Below are positions 7,725-16,500 of a DNA stretch of 44,293 bases, one piece after another; the first letter of the stretch is position 1; every line of letters begins with the position of its first letter. The position numbers and the translations under genes were made by a program. Source of the stretch: a virus. Under the pieces are notes generated by a model that was given only the letters and a program-made list of their open reading frames with translations, did not search any database and had not been told where the DNA came from. The DNA lies in the IMG/VR virus record IMGVR_UViG_3300033153_000547, positions 1 to 44,293 of that record; one strand, given 5' to 3'.

Positions 7725-8858
7725 ATGGAAATTAAAGTAAGAGAAGTTGGTGGTTCTGAAGAGAAATCACGGGCTCAAGTTGAGCAAGAATTATTAGACA
7801 AGGCTGAGAAAGATAATTTTGGAGAAGAGAATGCTAACACTGACGGAGTGGAAGGAAGCACTGAGGGTGCCACCGCCACACCGGAACAAGAAGAAATACA
7901 GCCGCAAGGCGAAGCACAAGAATCCTCAGAGTTAAATGAGGAAGACGTTCTTTCATATATTAAGAATAGGTACGATAAGCAGATAGACTCTGTGGGTCAG
8001 TTGTTTGAAGAAAAAGAATCAAACGAAGAGCTACCCGAAGATGTTGCTGCTTATTTTGAGTACAAGAAAAAAACAGGCCGTGGAATCTCAGACTATGTTA
8101 AGTTACAACAGGACTTTGATTCTATGGACGAAAACACTTTGCTAAGAAACTACCTTGCTACAACAGAGGAAGGTTTAGATTCTGATGACATAGATGTCCT
8201 TATGTCTGATTATGAATATGATTCAGATATTGACGAGGAGTCTGACATTAAGAAAATAAAAATAGCAAAGAAAAAAGCGATTGGAAAAGCCAAGAGATTT
8301 TTTAATGAGCAGAAAGAGAAGTATCACAAGCCCCTTGAGTCAAGTACGGCTAAGCTCTCTGAAAGTGATTCTAAAAAACTTGAGGAATACAACCAATATA
8401 TAAAGCAGGCGACAAGCTTAGAAGAGGAGCAAAAACGGAGACGTGATTGGTTCGTGGAAAAGACAAACGAAGTGTTCTCAGATTTCAAAGGTTTTGATTT
8501 CAAAGTAGGAGAAGACATTGTTTTAAATTACAAACCCACAAATGCTGAAGAATTAAAAAATATAAACTTAGACACAAACAACTTTATGAAGAAGTTTGTA
8601 GACGAGAATGGATTGATTAAGGACGCAACAGGATTCCATAAAGCTTTAGCTATTGCATCGAACGCCGACAGATATGCCCGGTTCTTTTATGAGCAAGGTT
8701 TATCAGCGGGAACCGAGGATGTGACGAAGAAGATGAAAAACATAAATATGTCTGAGCGTCAAGCACCCGAAGCGACTTCTAAAGGAGGCGTTCAAATAAG
8801 GTCTTTAAGCCCTGACAGTGGTCGAGGTTTGAAGATAAAGAAAATAAAAAAAGTATAA
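7725..8858 (+). CDS. Probable capsid scaffolding protein
   Basis: 377 residues, very acidic in the first 170 (many Glu and Asp, with runs such as SDDIDVLMSDYEYDSDIDEES) and then Lys-rich and helical, ending in a basic tail (LKIKKIKKV). It contains no enzymatic motif. Its position between portal and major capsid genes, with this composition, is typical of scaffolding proteins that guide procapsid assembly and bind the capsid shell by a basic C-terminus. I see no protease domain. The call is from context and composition. Confidence 0.7.
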   Translation: MEIKVREVGGSEEKSRAQVEQELLDKAEKDNFGEENANTDGVEGSTEGATATPEQEEIQPQGEAQESSELNEEDVLSYIKNRYDKQIDSVGQLFEEKESNEELPEDVAAYFEYKKKTGRGISDYVKLQQDFDSMDENTLLRNYLATTEEGLDSDDIDVLMSDYEYDSDIDEESDIKKIKIAKKKAIGKAKRFFNEQKEKYHKPLESSTAKLSESDSKKLEEYNQYIKQATSLEEEQKRRRDWFVEKTNEVFSDFKGFDFKVGEDIVLNYKPTNAEELKNINLDTNNFMKKFVDENGLIKDATGFHKALAIASNADRYARFFYEQGLSAGTEDVTKKMKNINMSERQAPEATSKGGVQIRSLSPDSGRGLKIKKIKKV

Positions 8859-8881
8859 ACAAAAATTAAAAATTAGAAATT

Positions 8882-10318
8882 ATGGCAGTAGATGCTACTC
8901 CCGGTTTTGATTTGCAGCCGTCGGCACAACAAGTACCAACGTCAACAAATTATATAACAAACTTTGATTTCTTGAATCAGTATCTTCCTGATACTTACGA
9001 GAAAGAATTTGAGCGATATGGGAATCGCACAATTAGTTCATTCCTAAGATTAGTTGGAGCAGAGATGCCTTCTAACTCTGACTTAGTAAAATGGGCAGAA
9101 CAAGGAAGACTTCATACTAAGTATGTAGATTGTCAATCAGATGCTGCAGCAACAGACGCTGTAGCAACTATCACTGTTAACGATGCAGGTGTACCCGGAT
9201 TTACGGCTACTAACGGTATCGCAGTTCGTGTAGGACAAACAGTTATGATTACAGATAATGCAGGTGGTGGATTCAATAAAGCCATCGTTACAGCTGTTGA
9301 CCTTGCAAATGACGAGTTTGATGTTGCTTTCTATGAGAATGCAGGTCAAGCGTTTGCAGGTGGTGGTGTAACTTCCTGTACTGTGTTTATCTATGGTTCT
9401 GAGTTCAAGAAAGGAACAGACGGTATGGATGGTTCTTTAGAGGCTGATGACATCTTCTTTGAGAACTCTCCAATTATCTTGAAAGATAAGTATTCAGTAT
9501 CAGGTTCTGATATGGCACAGATTGGATGGGTTGAAGTAACAACTGAGAACGGTGCGACAGGATACCTATGGTACTTGAAGTCTGAGCACGAAACTCGTTT
9601 ACGTTTCGATGACTACTTGGAAACTTCAATGATTGAAGCAGTTCCTGCTGAACCCGCTGCAGGTGCAGCTCCTGCATCAGGTGCTCAAGCATTAGGTTTT
9701 AAAGGTTCTGAAGGTATATTCTACACGGTTCAAAATCGTGGTAACGTATGGTCAGGTGGTAACCCTGTAGCCTTAGCGGACTTTGATGCTATTATCTCAC
9801 GTCTTGACAAGCAAGGTGCTATCGAAGAGAATGTTATTTTCCTCGACAGAGACTTCGGATTTGATATCGACGATATGTTGGCAGCTCAAAACTCTTACGG
9901 AGCAGGTGGTACATCTTACGGATTGTTTGACAATGACGAAGAGATGGCTTTGAATCTTGGATTCACAGGATTCCGTAGAGGTTATGACTTCTATAAGTCT
10001 GATTGGAAATACCTAAACGACCCAACAATGCGAGGCGGTTTGCCTGCAGGTGCAGGTTCAGGACAGGTAAATGGATTAATGGTTCCTGCAGGTTCTACAT
10101 CTGTATATGACCAAATCCTTGGAAAGAACGCTAAGCGTCCATTCCTTCACGTTCGTTACCGAGCTTCAGAAACTGAAGACCGACGATACAAAACGTGGAT
10201 TACAGGTTCAGCCGGTGGTGCAGCTACATCTTCTTTAGATGCAATGGAAGTTCACTTCCTTTCTGAAAGATGTGTATGTACTATGGGTGCAAACAACTTC
10301 TTCATTTTTGAGGACTAA
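8882..10318 (+). CDS. Major capsid protein (HK97 fold expected)
   Basis: 478 residues. The N-terminal part (NYITNFDFLNQYLPDTYEKEF, then NRTISSFLRLVGAEMPSNSDLVKWAEQGRLHTKY) is the pattern I associate with major capsid proteins of Bacteroidota podoviruses. Residues about 85-165 form a Gly/Val/Ala-rich insert with VGQTVMITDNAGGGFNKAIVTAVD, likely a surface beta domain. It is followed by the scaffold-capsid order expected and closed by the strongest terminator in the window, as fits a highly expressed gene. Codon use looks more uniform than in neighbours (many GGT, GCA, CGT), in line with high expression. HK97 fold is assumed from the family, not shown. Confidence 0.85.
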   Translation: MAVDATPGFDLQPSAQQVPTSTNYITNFDFLNQYLPDTYEKEFERYGNRTISSFLRLVGAEMPSNSDLVKWAEQGRLHTKYVDCQSDAAATDAVATITVNDAGVPGFTATNGIAVRVGQTVMITDNAGGGFNKAIVTAVDLANDEFDVAFYENAGQAFAGGGVTSCTVFIYGSEFKKGTDGMDGSLEADDIFFENSPIILKDKYSVSGSDMAQIGWVEVTTENGATGYLWYLKSEHETRLRFDDYLETSMIEAVPAEPAAGAAPASGAQALGFKGSEGIFYTVQNRGNVWSGGNPVALADFDAIISRLDKQGAIEENVIFLDRDFGFDIDDMLAAQNSYGAGGTSYGLFDNDEEMALNLGFTGFRRGYDFYKSDWKYLNDPTMRGGLPAGAGSGQVNGLMVPAGSTSVYDQILGKNAKRPFLHVRYRASETEDRRYKTWITGSAGGAATSSLDAMEVHFLSERCVCTMGANNFFIFED

Positions 10319-10336
10319 GAGTTGATACAATACAAG

Positions 10337-10366
10337 GGAGTGTCGTTAGCGACACTCCTTTTTTTT
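10337..10366 (+). terminator. Strong intrinsic terminator after major capsid gene
   Basis: A perfect 9-bp stem, GGAGTGTCG / CGACACTCC, with a TTAG loop is followed by eight T residues. It lies 18 bases after the capsid stop codon and would end the capsid transcript. Confidence 0.9.
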
Positions 10367-10387
10367 AATTAAATTAAATTCACTATA

Positions 10388-11137
10388 ATGAAAAAACCAC
10401 AACAATACGTTGACAAAACGTACAGACTAATGAGGGATGCAGCACCTCTTACTTTTATGCTGCCTGTCCGAAACTCAAGAAGAAGTCCGCTTCTTCATTT
10501 TGACGAGGACAAAGGAATTAACAGAGCACTTCGTTACGCAGTAAACCAAAAGACACCTTTCGAGGATGAGCAAGATGGCAATGCTATAGTAGAGCCTATT
10601 ATTTTTGAAGATGGTATGTTAAGAGTTCCAAGAACGAATCAAGTTTTACAGGAGTTTTTACATTATCACCCATTGAATGGTACACGGTTTGAAGAAATCA
10701 ATGAAGAGAAAGACGCTCAACAGCTCGTTGACAGTCTCAATATAGAGGTTGATGCTTTGATTGAAGTACGCCAATTAAGTGTAGAACAGCTTGAAGTATT
10801 AGGAAGAGTAATGATTGGTTCCGGAGCGGCAAGTATGACCACCGCTGAACTTCGTAGGGATATGTTGATATATGCCAAGCGAGACCCAAAGGGATTTTTG
10901 AATGCGGTATCAGACCCTGCCATGAAGTTGCAATCAGACGTACAAAAGTTCTTTGACGAAAAACTTGTATCTTTTAGAAACCAAAAGAAAGATGTCTACT
11001 TTAATCTTCCCGGAAACAAAAAGAGAATGATGACCATTCCTTTTGGTGAAGACCCTATGTATGTAGTAAGTTCTTACTTTCAATCAGATGAAGGTATGGA
11101 GGTATACGAATATCTTGAAAAACAGTTGGAAGAATAA
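10388..11137 (+). CDS. Virion-associated protein of unknown function
   Basis: 249 residues between the capsid gene and the connector genes, in the rightward structural operon. The sequence is soluble, mixed alpha-beta with a helical second half, including SIEVDALIEVRQLSVEQLEVLGRVM-like spacing near residues 115-140, and a C-terminal segment YVVSSYFQSDEGMEVYEYLEKQLEE. It contains no cysteine, no enzyme motif and no membrane segment that I can see. Position suggests a head or head-completion protein. The start ATG follows an AATTAAATT-type A/T leader after the capsid terminator; no convincing promoter box is present, so it may depend on read-through. Confidence 0.7.
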   Translation: MKKPQQYVDKTYRLMRDAAPLTFMLPVRNSRRSPLLHFDEDKGINRALRYAVNQKTPFEDEQDGNAIVEPIIFEDGMLRVPRTNQVLQEFLHYHPLNGTRFEEINEEKDAQQLVDSLNIEVDALIEVRQLSVEQLEVLGRVMIGSGAASMTTAELRRDMLIYAKRDPKGFLNAVSDPAMKLQSDVQKFFDEKLVSFRNQKKDVYFNLPGNKKRMMTIPFGEDPMYVVSSYFQSDEGMEVYEYLEKQLEE

Positions 11138-11148
11138 GTATTTTTAAT

Positions 11149-11156
11149 TACATTTG
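11149..11156 (+). promoter_or_regulatory. Possible promoter TTG-N21-TACATTTG
   Basis: TACATTTG fits the TAnnTTTG box and a TTG lies 21 bases upstream (11125-11127), inside the end of the previous gene. A transcript from here would be about 95 bases long before the terminator at 11226. Confidence 0.5.
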
Positions 11157-11170
11157 TTGTAAGAAAAAAA

Positions 11171-11242
11171 ATGCAAGTCAATAGATATAGGAGTCAAATC
11201 AAAAATCTGTTGCAAATTTTTAAAGAAGAGGGCTTTAAATAG
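11171..11242 (+). CDS. Possible 23-residue peptide gene between promoter and terminator
   Basis: ATG at 11171 after AAGAAAAAAA opens a frame of 23 codons, basic and amphipathic (MQVNRYRSQIKNLLQIFKEE), whose TAG falls inside the stem of the next terminator. The unit promoter-short frame-terminator is complete in itself. The transcript could equally be a small non-coding RNA. The frame is too short to prove by sequence alone. Confidence 0.3.
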   Translation: MQVNRYRSQIKNLLQIFKEEGFK

Positions 11243-11255
11243 TCCTCTTTTTTTT
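11226..11255 (+). terminator. Intrinsic terminator, copy 1 of a repeated cassette
   Basis: Stem AAGAGGGCT / AGTCCTCTT (one G-T pair) with a six-base loop and a T run. It is followed within four bases by a promoter box. A near-identical copy lies at 11607-11637. Confidence 0.85.
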
Positions 11256-11258
11256 GTT

Positions 11259-11266
11259 TATCTTTG
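11259..11266 (+). promoter_or_regulatory. Promoter -7 box TATCTTTG before 92-aa gene
   Basis: TATCTTTGTAAC starts directly after the T run of the terminator. It serves the gene at 11308. Because it is a promoter, the longer open frame that starts at 11254 is not used. Confidence 0.7.
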
Positions 11267-11307
11267 TAACGATAATTATTTTTTATAACCCATTCAATTT
11301 TTTACAA

Positions 11308-11586
11308 ATGGAAAAATTTTTAAAAGTTAAAAACGCACCCAACACGGGTCAGCTTATTGCGATTAGCGGAATTAAATCAGTAGGTACATCAAGTGCCACA
11401 GCAACTACTGTTGTTATTGATTATTCTGACGGAACTGCAACCACAGTTACAACAGCAGCTCAAGTAGCTTCAGATGTGTATACTGAAATTTTAAATTCGA
11501 TTGAAACAGCTCTTGCCACATCTTGGCAAAAAGCTTACTTCGAAGTTACTCTTCCAAAAGCAGTTACAAGTATTGTTAATGCTTAA
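11308..11586 (+). CDS. Small separately transcribed virion-type protein
   Basis: 92 residues from ATG 11308. The open frame reaches back to 11254, but that part holds the promoter box, so I take the internal ATG, which follows TTTTTTACAA. The protein is rich in Thr, Val and Ala, with beta-prone stretches (ATATTVVIDYSDGTATTVTT) and a short helix SDVYTEILNSIETALA. It has no cysteine and no membrane segment. Its own promoter and terminator and its place two genes after the capsid suggest a protein needed in many copies, such as a decoration or head protein. The gene is flanked by near-identical 40-bp terminator-promoter repeats, so it might be a mobile cassette. Family not recognised with certainty. 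Confidence 0.75.
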   Translation: MEKFLKVKNAPNTGQLIAISGIKSVGTSSATATTVVIDYSDGTATTVTTAAQVASDVYTEILNSIETALATSWQKAYFEVTLPKAVTSIVNA

Positions 11587-11606
11587 GGTTTAATTAAATC
11601 TTTGGA

Positions 11607-11637
11607 AAGAGGGCTTTAACGAGTCCTCTTTTTTTTT
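11607..11637 (+). terminator. Intrinsic terminator, copy 2 of a repeated cassette
   Basis: Stem AAGAGGGCT / AGTCCTCTT with loop TTAACG and a run of T. It ends the 92-aa gene transcript, and the next promoter box starts three bases after the T run. Nearly the same sequence occurs at 11226. Confidence 0.85.
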
Positions 11638-11640
11638 GTT

Positions 11641-11648
11641 TATCTTTG
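11641..11648 (+). promoter_or_regulatory. Promoter -7 box TATCTTTG before the tail operon
   Basis: TATCTTTGTGTAAAG lies 18 bases before the first connector gene. It is preceded by TTTTTTTTTGTT, the same context as the box at 11259. It likely drives the connector and tail genes. Confidence 0.7.
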
Positions 11649-11665
11649 TGTAAAGAAAATTACAG

Positions 11666-12613
11666 ATGATAAACTCCGTTAGAAATACCGTTCTATCTAT
11701 TCTTAACAAAAATAATTACGGGTACATATCCCCTTCAGATTTTAACTTATACGCTAAGCAGGCTCAGTTGGATATATTCGAGGATTATTTCTATCAGTAC
11801 AACTATCAGATACAGAAAGAGAATGCAAGACAATCAGGTACAGGGTACGCTGATATCAAGAAAGGATACGAAGAGGTTATTGAAATGTTCTCAGAAACAA
11901 AATACCTTCCGGCAAATTCTAACAATACATTCTTTTTACCTGCTCAAATATATACGGGAGACGATTATTATTTAATCAATAAGGTATTGGGATTTGAAAC
12001 AGAGGTTGCAGCCGGTACGGTAACAGCTGTGTCAGCGGGGCAGCTTGTTGATGGGGCGGCAACTTTTTTATCATTGGTACAGGTGGGAGACATTGTTCTT
12101 AACCTTAGACCTACGGTGCCCGTGTTTGCTACAGTAACAAGCGTAGTAGATAATACCACGCTAAATTTATCTTCAGGAATATTTGATGGTCTTGCAGACC
12201 TTGGAGCTGCATACGTTATATTTAAGCCTAAGCAGAACGAACTTGAAAAGGTTACGTTGAGTAAAATAACAATGCTTAATAATTCTATGCTTACCGCTCC
12301 ATCAAGAATGTTTCCTGCATATACGCAAGAGGCAGACAAGCTTACAGCTTATCCATCTACAATTACAGCGGGAGTATTGTGTCAATACTTTAGGTATCCA
12401 ACGGACCCTAAATGGACTTACAATACATTGACGGGTGGTGAGCCTGTCTTTGATTCCACTCAAGCTGACTTTCAGGACTTTGAGTTACCTACTGATGATG
12501 AGCCCTCATTGATAATGAAGATACTTCAGTTTGCAGGAATGTCTATAAGAGAAATTCAGACAGTTCAGTTTGCACAAGCACAGGACCAAGAAGACACACA
12601 AGAAGAAAAATAA
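11666..12613 (+). CDS. Head-tail connector/ring-type protein 1
   Basis: 315 residues. Helical ends (INSVRNTVLSILNKNNYGYISPSDFNLYAKQAQLDIFEDYFYQYN at the start, and SLIMKILQFAGMSIREIQTVQF at the end) enclose a beta-rich middle. Residues about 111-190 form an insert with VGDIVLNLRPTVPVFATVTSVVDNTTLNLSS, which resembles the insert in the capsid protein. The order after the capsid and before another connector-like gene fits the stacked ring or adaptor proteins that join portal and tail in podoviruses. Its acidic, Gln-rich C-terminus is probably disordered. The function is inferred from position and fold pattern. Confidence 0.65.
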   Translation: MINSVRNTVLSILNKNNYGYISPSDFNLYAKQAQLDIFEDYFYQYNYQIQKENARQSGTGYADIKKGYEEVIEMFSETKYLPANSNNTFFLPAQIYTGDDYYLINKVLGFETEVAAGTVTAVSAGQLVDGAATFLSLVQVGDIVLNLRPTVPVFATVTSVVDNTTLNLSSGIFDGLADLGAAYVIFKPKQNELEKVTLSKITMLNNSMLTAPSRMFPAYTQEADKLTAYPSTITAGVLCQYFRYPTDPKWTYNTLTGGEPVFDSTQADFQDFELPTDDEPSLIMKILQFAGMSIREIQTVQFAQAQDQEDTQEEK

Positions 12614-12616
12614 ACT

Positions 12617-13540
12617 ATGGCATATATAACAGCATATCAATACTACGAAAACAACGGCAACAATCCTGAGAATGCGAATTGGGGCTCGTATCAATATGTA
12701 TCACTATATGACATAGTGAACAACTTTATGTTAATGTATAGTGGTAATCATAGCCTTGTTAATAACGAGGAAAGGTATAAAGTATTGTTTCATGCAAAGC
12801 GTGCTATACAGGAACTAAACTACGATGCTTTTAAAGAAATAAAAATATTAGAGCTTGATGTATGCGATTCACTTAGATTTGTTTTACCTCCTGATTTTGT
12901 AAATTGGGTTCGAGTTTCTATATATCAGAACGGAGTGTTAAGACCTCTAACAGAAAACATTCAAACCAACTACAGTGGTGCTTACCTTCAGGATAATAAT
13001 TGTAGAATTTTATTTGACCAAGATGGCAACATACTAAAGCCTGAACAATCTAACTTAGACTTTGACAGAATAACAGGTAGTAAGAAGTCAATATACTTAA
13101 ATCAAAATAGTGTATACAACAACTATGAGGGATGGAACATTGACGGGACTTGGTACTTTGACTATAGTATAGGCTCAAGGTTTGGGTTGAATACTGAGAC
13201 GGCAAATATAAATCCTACCTTTAAGGTGGATAAAAAAGGTGGGGTTATAAACTTCAGTTCTGATATGGCCAATCAACAATGCGTATTAGAATATGTATCC
13301 GATGGTATGGAAAATGGGGACGACTCATTGGTTAGTGTAAACAAAATGTTTGAGGACTATGTATATGCACATATTGAATATGCTATTCTTAGTTCTAAAG
13401 TGGGTGCTCAGGAATACGTTATTGCTCGATTGAGAAAAAAGTCTACAGCATTATTAAGAAATGCTAAAATTAGAATGAGTAATATTCATCCGGGAAGATT
13501 ACTAATGAATCTTCGTGGAAGAGACAAGATGATTAAATAA
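12617..13540 (+). CDS. Head-tail adaptor/tail tube-type protein 2
   Basis: 307 residues, beginning three bases after the previous stop. The section ERYKVLFHAKRAIQELNYDAFKEIKILELDV followed by SLRFVLPPDFVNWVRVSIYQNGVLRPL is the plan seen in T7 gp11 and P22 gp4-like adaptor proteins: a helical bundle, then a beta strand pair with a Pro-rich loop. The C-terminus returns to helices (MFEDYVYAHIEYAILSSK) and ends very basic. Adaptors bind under the portal and hold the tail hub. The following 1489-aa hub-like protein supports this. Similarity is by pattern only. Confidence 0.65.
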   Translation: MAYITAYQYYENNGNNPENANWGSYQYVSLYDIVNNFMLMYSGNHSLVNNEERYKVLFHAKRAIQELNYDAFKEIKILELDVCDSLRFVLPPDFVNWVRVSIYQNGVLRPLTENIQTNYSGAYLQDNNCRILFDQDGNILKPEQSNLDFDRITGSKKSIYLNQNSVYNNYEGWNIDGTWYFDYSIGSRFGLNTETANINPTFKVDKKGGVINFSSDMANQQCVLEYVSDGMENGDDSLVSVNKMFEDYVYAHIEYAILSSKVGAQEYVIARLRKKSTALLRNAKIRMSNIHPGRLLMNLRGRDKMIK

Positions 13541-13543
13541 AGT

Positions 13544-16500
13544 ATGGCGAACTTACAAAGAAATTTTATTCAGGGGATAATGAACAAAAGTCTCGATGAG
13601 AGACTTGTGCCTAATGGGCAGTACGTTGATGCATTAAATGTACGTCTTGGCTCTACTGAGGATTCAGAGATAGGCTCAGTGGAAAATACAAAGGGAAACA
13701 CAAGGCTTACTACATTAGAGTTTAATGGAACTCCTTTAAGTTCAAACGCAAAGTGTATTGGAGCTTGTGAAGATTCTTCCCGAGAGACTATATATTGGTT
13801 TGTACATGACCGTTCATTTGGTGTGGGGGCAACAGGAAAGATTGACCTTATTGTTTCCTTAGATGTAAAGGATGATGTTCTTACATATCACGTTATATCT
13901 ATAGATGATGGAGGAGGTAATGATACCACACTGAATTTTAATCCTGATTATTTAATTACGGGTGTTAACTTTATTGGCACAAACTTATTGTACTTTACAG
14001 ATAACTACAATCAGCCAAGGTTTATTAATACTCAAACCAATTATGCTGACCCTGATACAGGAACTTTAATAGACGGGTTTGATGGGGAACAGTTGCTTGT
14101 AGTAAAAAGACCCCCTGTAACATCTCCGAATATAGAGACTAATACTATACCGGGTAACGATGACTTTATAAAAGAAAGGTTTTTGTGTTTTGCTTACAGG
14201 TATAAGTATGCAGACAATCAATACTCTGCTATATCTCAGTTCAGTAACCCTGCATTTGAACCTGATTTTTTTAATGTAACTATAGCCACGTTCCTAAACG
14301 AAGGAATGCAAAACGCAGACAACAATGTAAAGATAACAATGGACACAGGCGGTCCTTTAGTTGTTGGTTTTGATTTGTTATACAAAGAGTCTACGAACTC
14401 TGTTGTACGAGTTGTGCAGAAATTTGACAAGTCCATAGATGGTATTGCTGACAATACTACATTTACCTATGAGCTAAGTGGGTATAAAATATTTACAGTA
14501 TTACCTGATTCTGAGATTTTAAGAACGTATGACAACGTACCTTTATTAGCTAAAGCTCAGACCTTAATGGGTAATCGTCTTATATATGGGAACTATGTAG
14601 AAGGTTATGATTTAAAGGACAAGAATGGAAACAATGTAAATTTAAACTTCAACACCTCATTAGTGGCTGAAGAGATATCTACAGTGGAAATTCCTACAAC
14701 GCTTGGTAATCCGGGTTACCAAGCAGACCCTGCCAATTCCCCATATTTAGTTCTCAATGCTTTAATGCAGATGGACTTCAATGGCATTGAACTTACAGAG
14801 GGCTCTACAATATCTATAGACTTTACATTAGACCACGCAGACTTTACAAGCAACACTGCTCCCCCTTTAGGTGAGGAACAGCCGCCTGTGGATATTACTT
14901 GGGAGTATACTCTTCTTCAAGATTATCTTACTGATGGAACTTCTACAGGAGCATATAAACTTGCTACATCTCCTGACTTTTTAAATGCACTTGGTACATC
15001 TCCCCCTACAGGTACAAGTCTTCCTGTGTATGATGCAACCAATCCTACATCTTGTAATGGATTCACTCTTACGGATGTTATAAACTGTGCCATTCAGAAC
15101 ACCTTGGATGCAACAGGAGCAAACCCAAGAACAAAGTTTGAGGCGGGATATGTCGATATTCCTACAAATGGCAACCAAGGTATAGCGTATGTATTAGCAT
15201 TAAGTCCACCTGCCTTAACATCGAATGTGATAAACATACAGCTTCCTGCAATGCGAAGGGTAGACAGTGTTGTTACCCCAACAGCAAGCACCTATGAATA
15301 CTTTCAAGTAGTTAATCCACTAAATAGATTTAGTTCTGTTAAGACTCCATTGAGCTTACACAGTAATAGAAACTATGAGGTAGGTTTAATATATATGGAT
15401 GAGTACAATAGAGCCACAACCGCTTTGGTAAGTACCAATAACTCGGTTCAGGTTCCTTGTTCTAATTCAATATTTAAGAACTCTATTCAAGTAAATATAC
15501 CGCCTTCTCAACTTGCCCCTTCATTTGCTACAAGATATAAGTTCTGTATCAAGCCTGACCAAAAGGGATACGATACTGTTTATTCTAATTTCTATGTTCA
15601 AGACCCAAGCACAGGGGATACTTACATTCTATTGGAGGGTGAGAATACACGGAAGGTAGAAGAGGGTGATACTTTAAATGTAAAGAGAGATGCTGTTGGT
15701 CCGATTGGCACCTGTACTCAGGTAGTGATATTAGAAAAGAAAGCACAGACAGAAAACTTTTTAGACCCTGCACCCGAAGACGACGCAGGTGATGACATTC
15801 CTTTACCTTCGGGTACATACATCAAGGTGGCTACAAATAGCATTAGCTTAGACCTGCCTGATGACGCCTTGGTGAATCCGGGACAGAAGTATGTATTCAA
15901 TAACTTCAACGGCAATGACCAACCTCTTATGGTTTATAGTGGTCTTGGTGATTTTACGATTCCCGAAAGAGCAAGGATAGTTTTAAAGTTTAGGTTTGAA
16001 AGACTTGGTACAGGAGATGGTAACAATAACTGTGAGAGAAGAATATATGAGTACGAGCGTACCTTTTTTGCGGATGCTAACTATCCTGATATTGTAACTT
16101 GGTTTGAAGGACAAGGAATACAGGGAACATTATCAAGCGGTGAGGCAACCACAGGAGATGGTAGCTCTATTACCAATACTTATTTAGCACCTACATCGAG
16201 TACAGCTAACGATTATCAGATGCCAACCGGAGACTTTACCAACTATTATAGGTGGTATAAAAACGGAACAGACATTAGGTTTATTATGTCGGGACCGCCG
16301 AGATGTGGTAGCGGTAACAGCGAAAAGAAAAGGTCATCTATTACTTGTGAGTGGCAGGTATTCCGTTCAGAAAATCTTCTTGTATTTGAAACACAACCTC
16401 AAGATGCGGAACCTGACCTTTGGTATGAGTCTTCCGATTCCTACGCAATAGACCAAGCCACAGGATTTCATAGCGGTTCGGCTGCCATAGGAGGAGGTCA

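Noticed and set aside
11254-11586. Longer start for the 92-aa gene at 11254
   Set aside because: The added N-terminal codons cover the promoter box TATCTTTG and the end of a terminator, so they would not be in the transcript.
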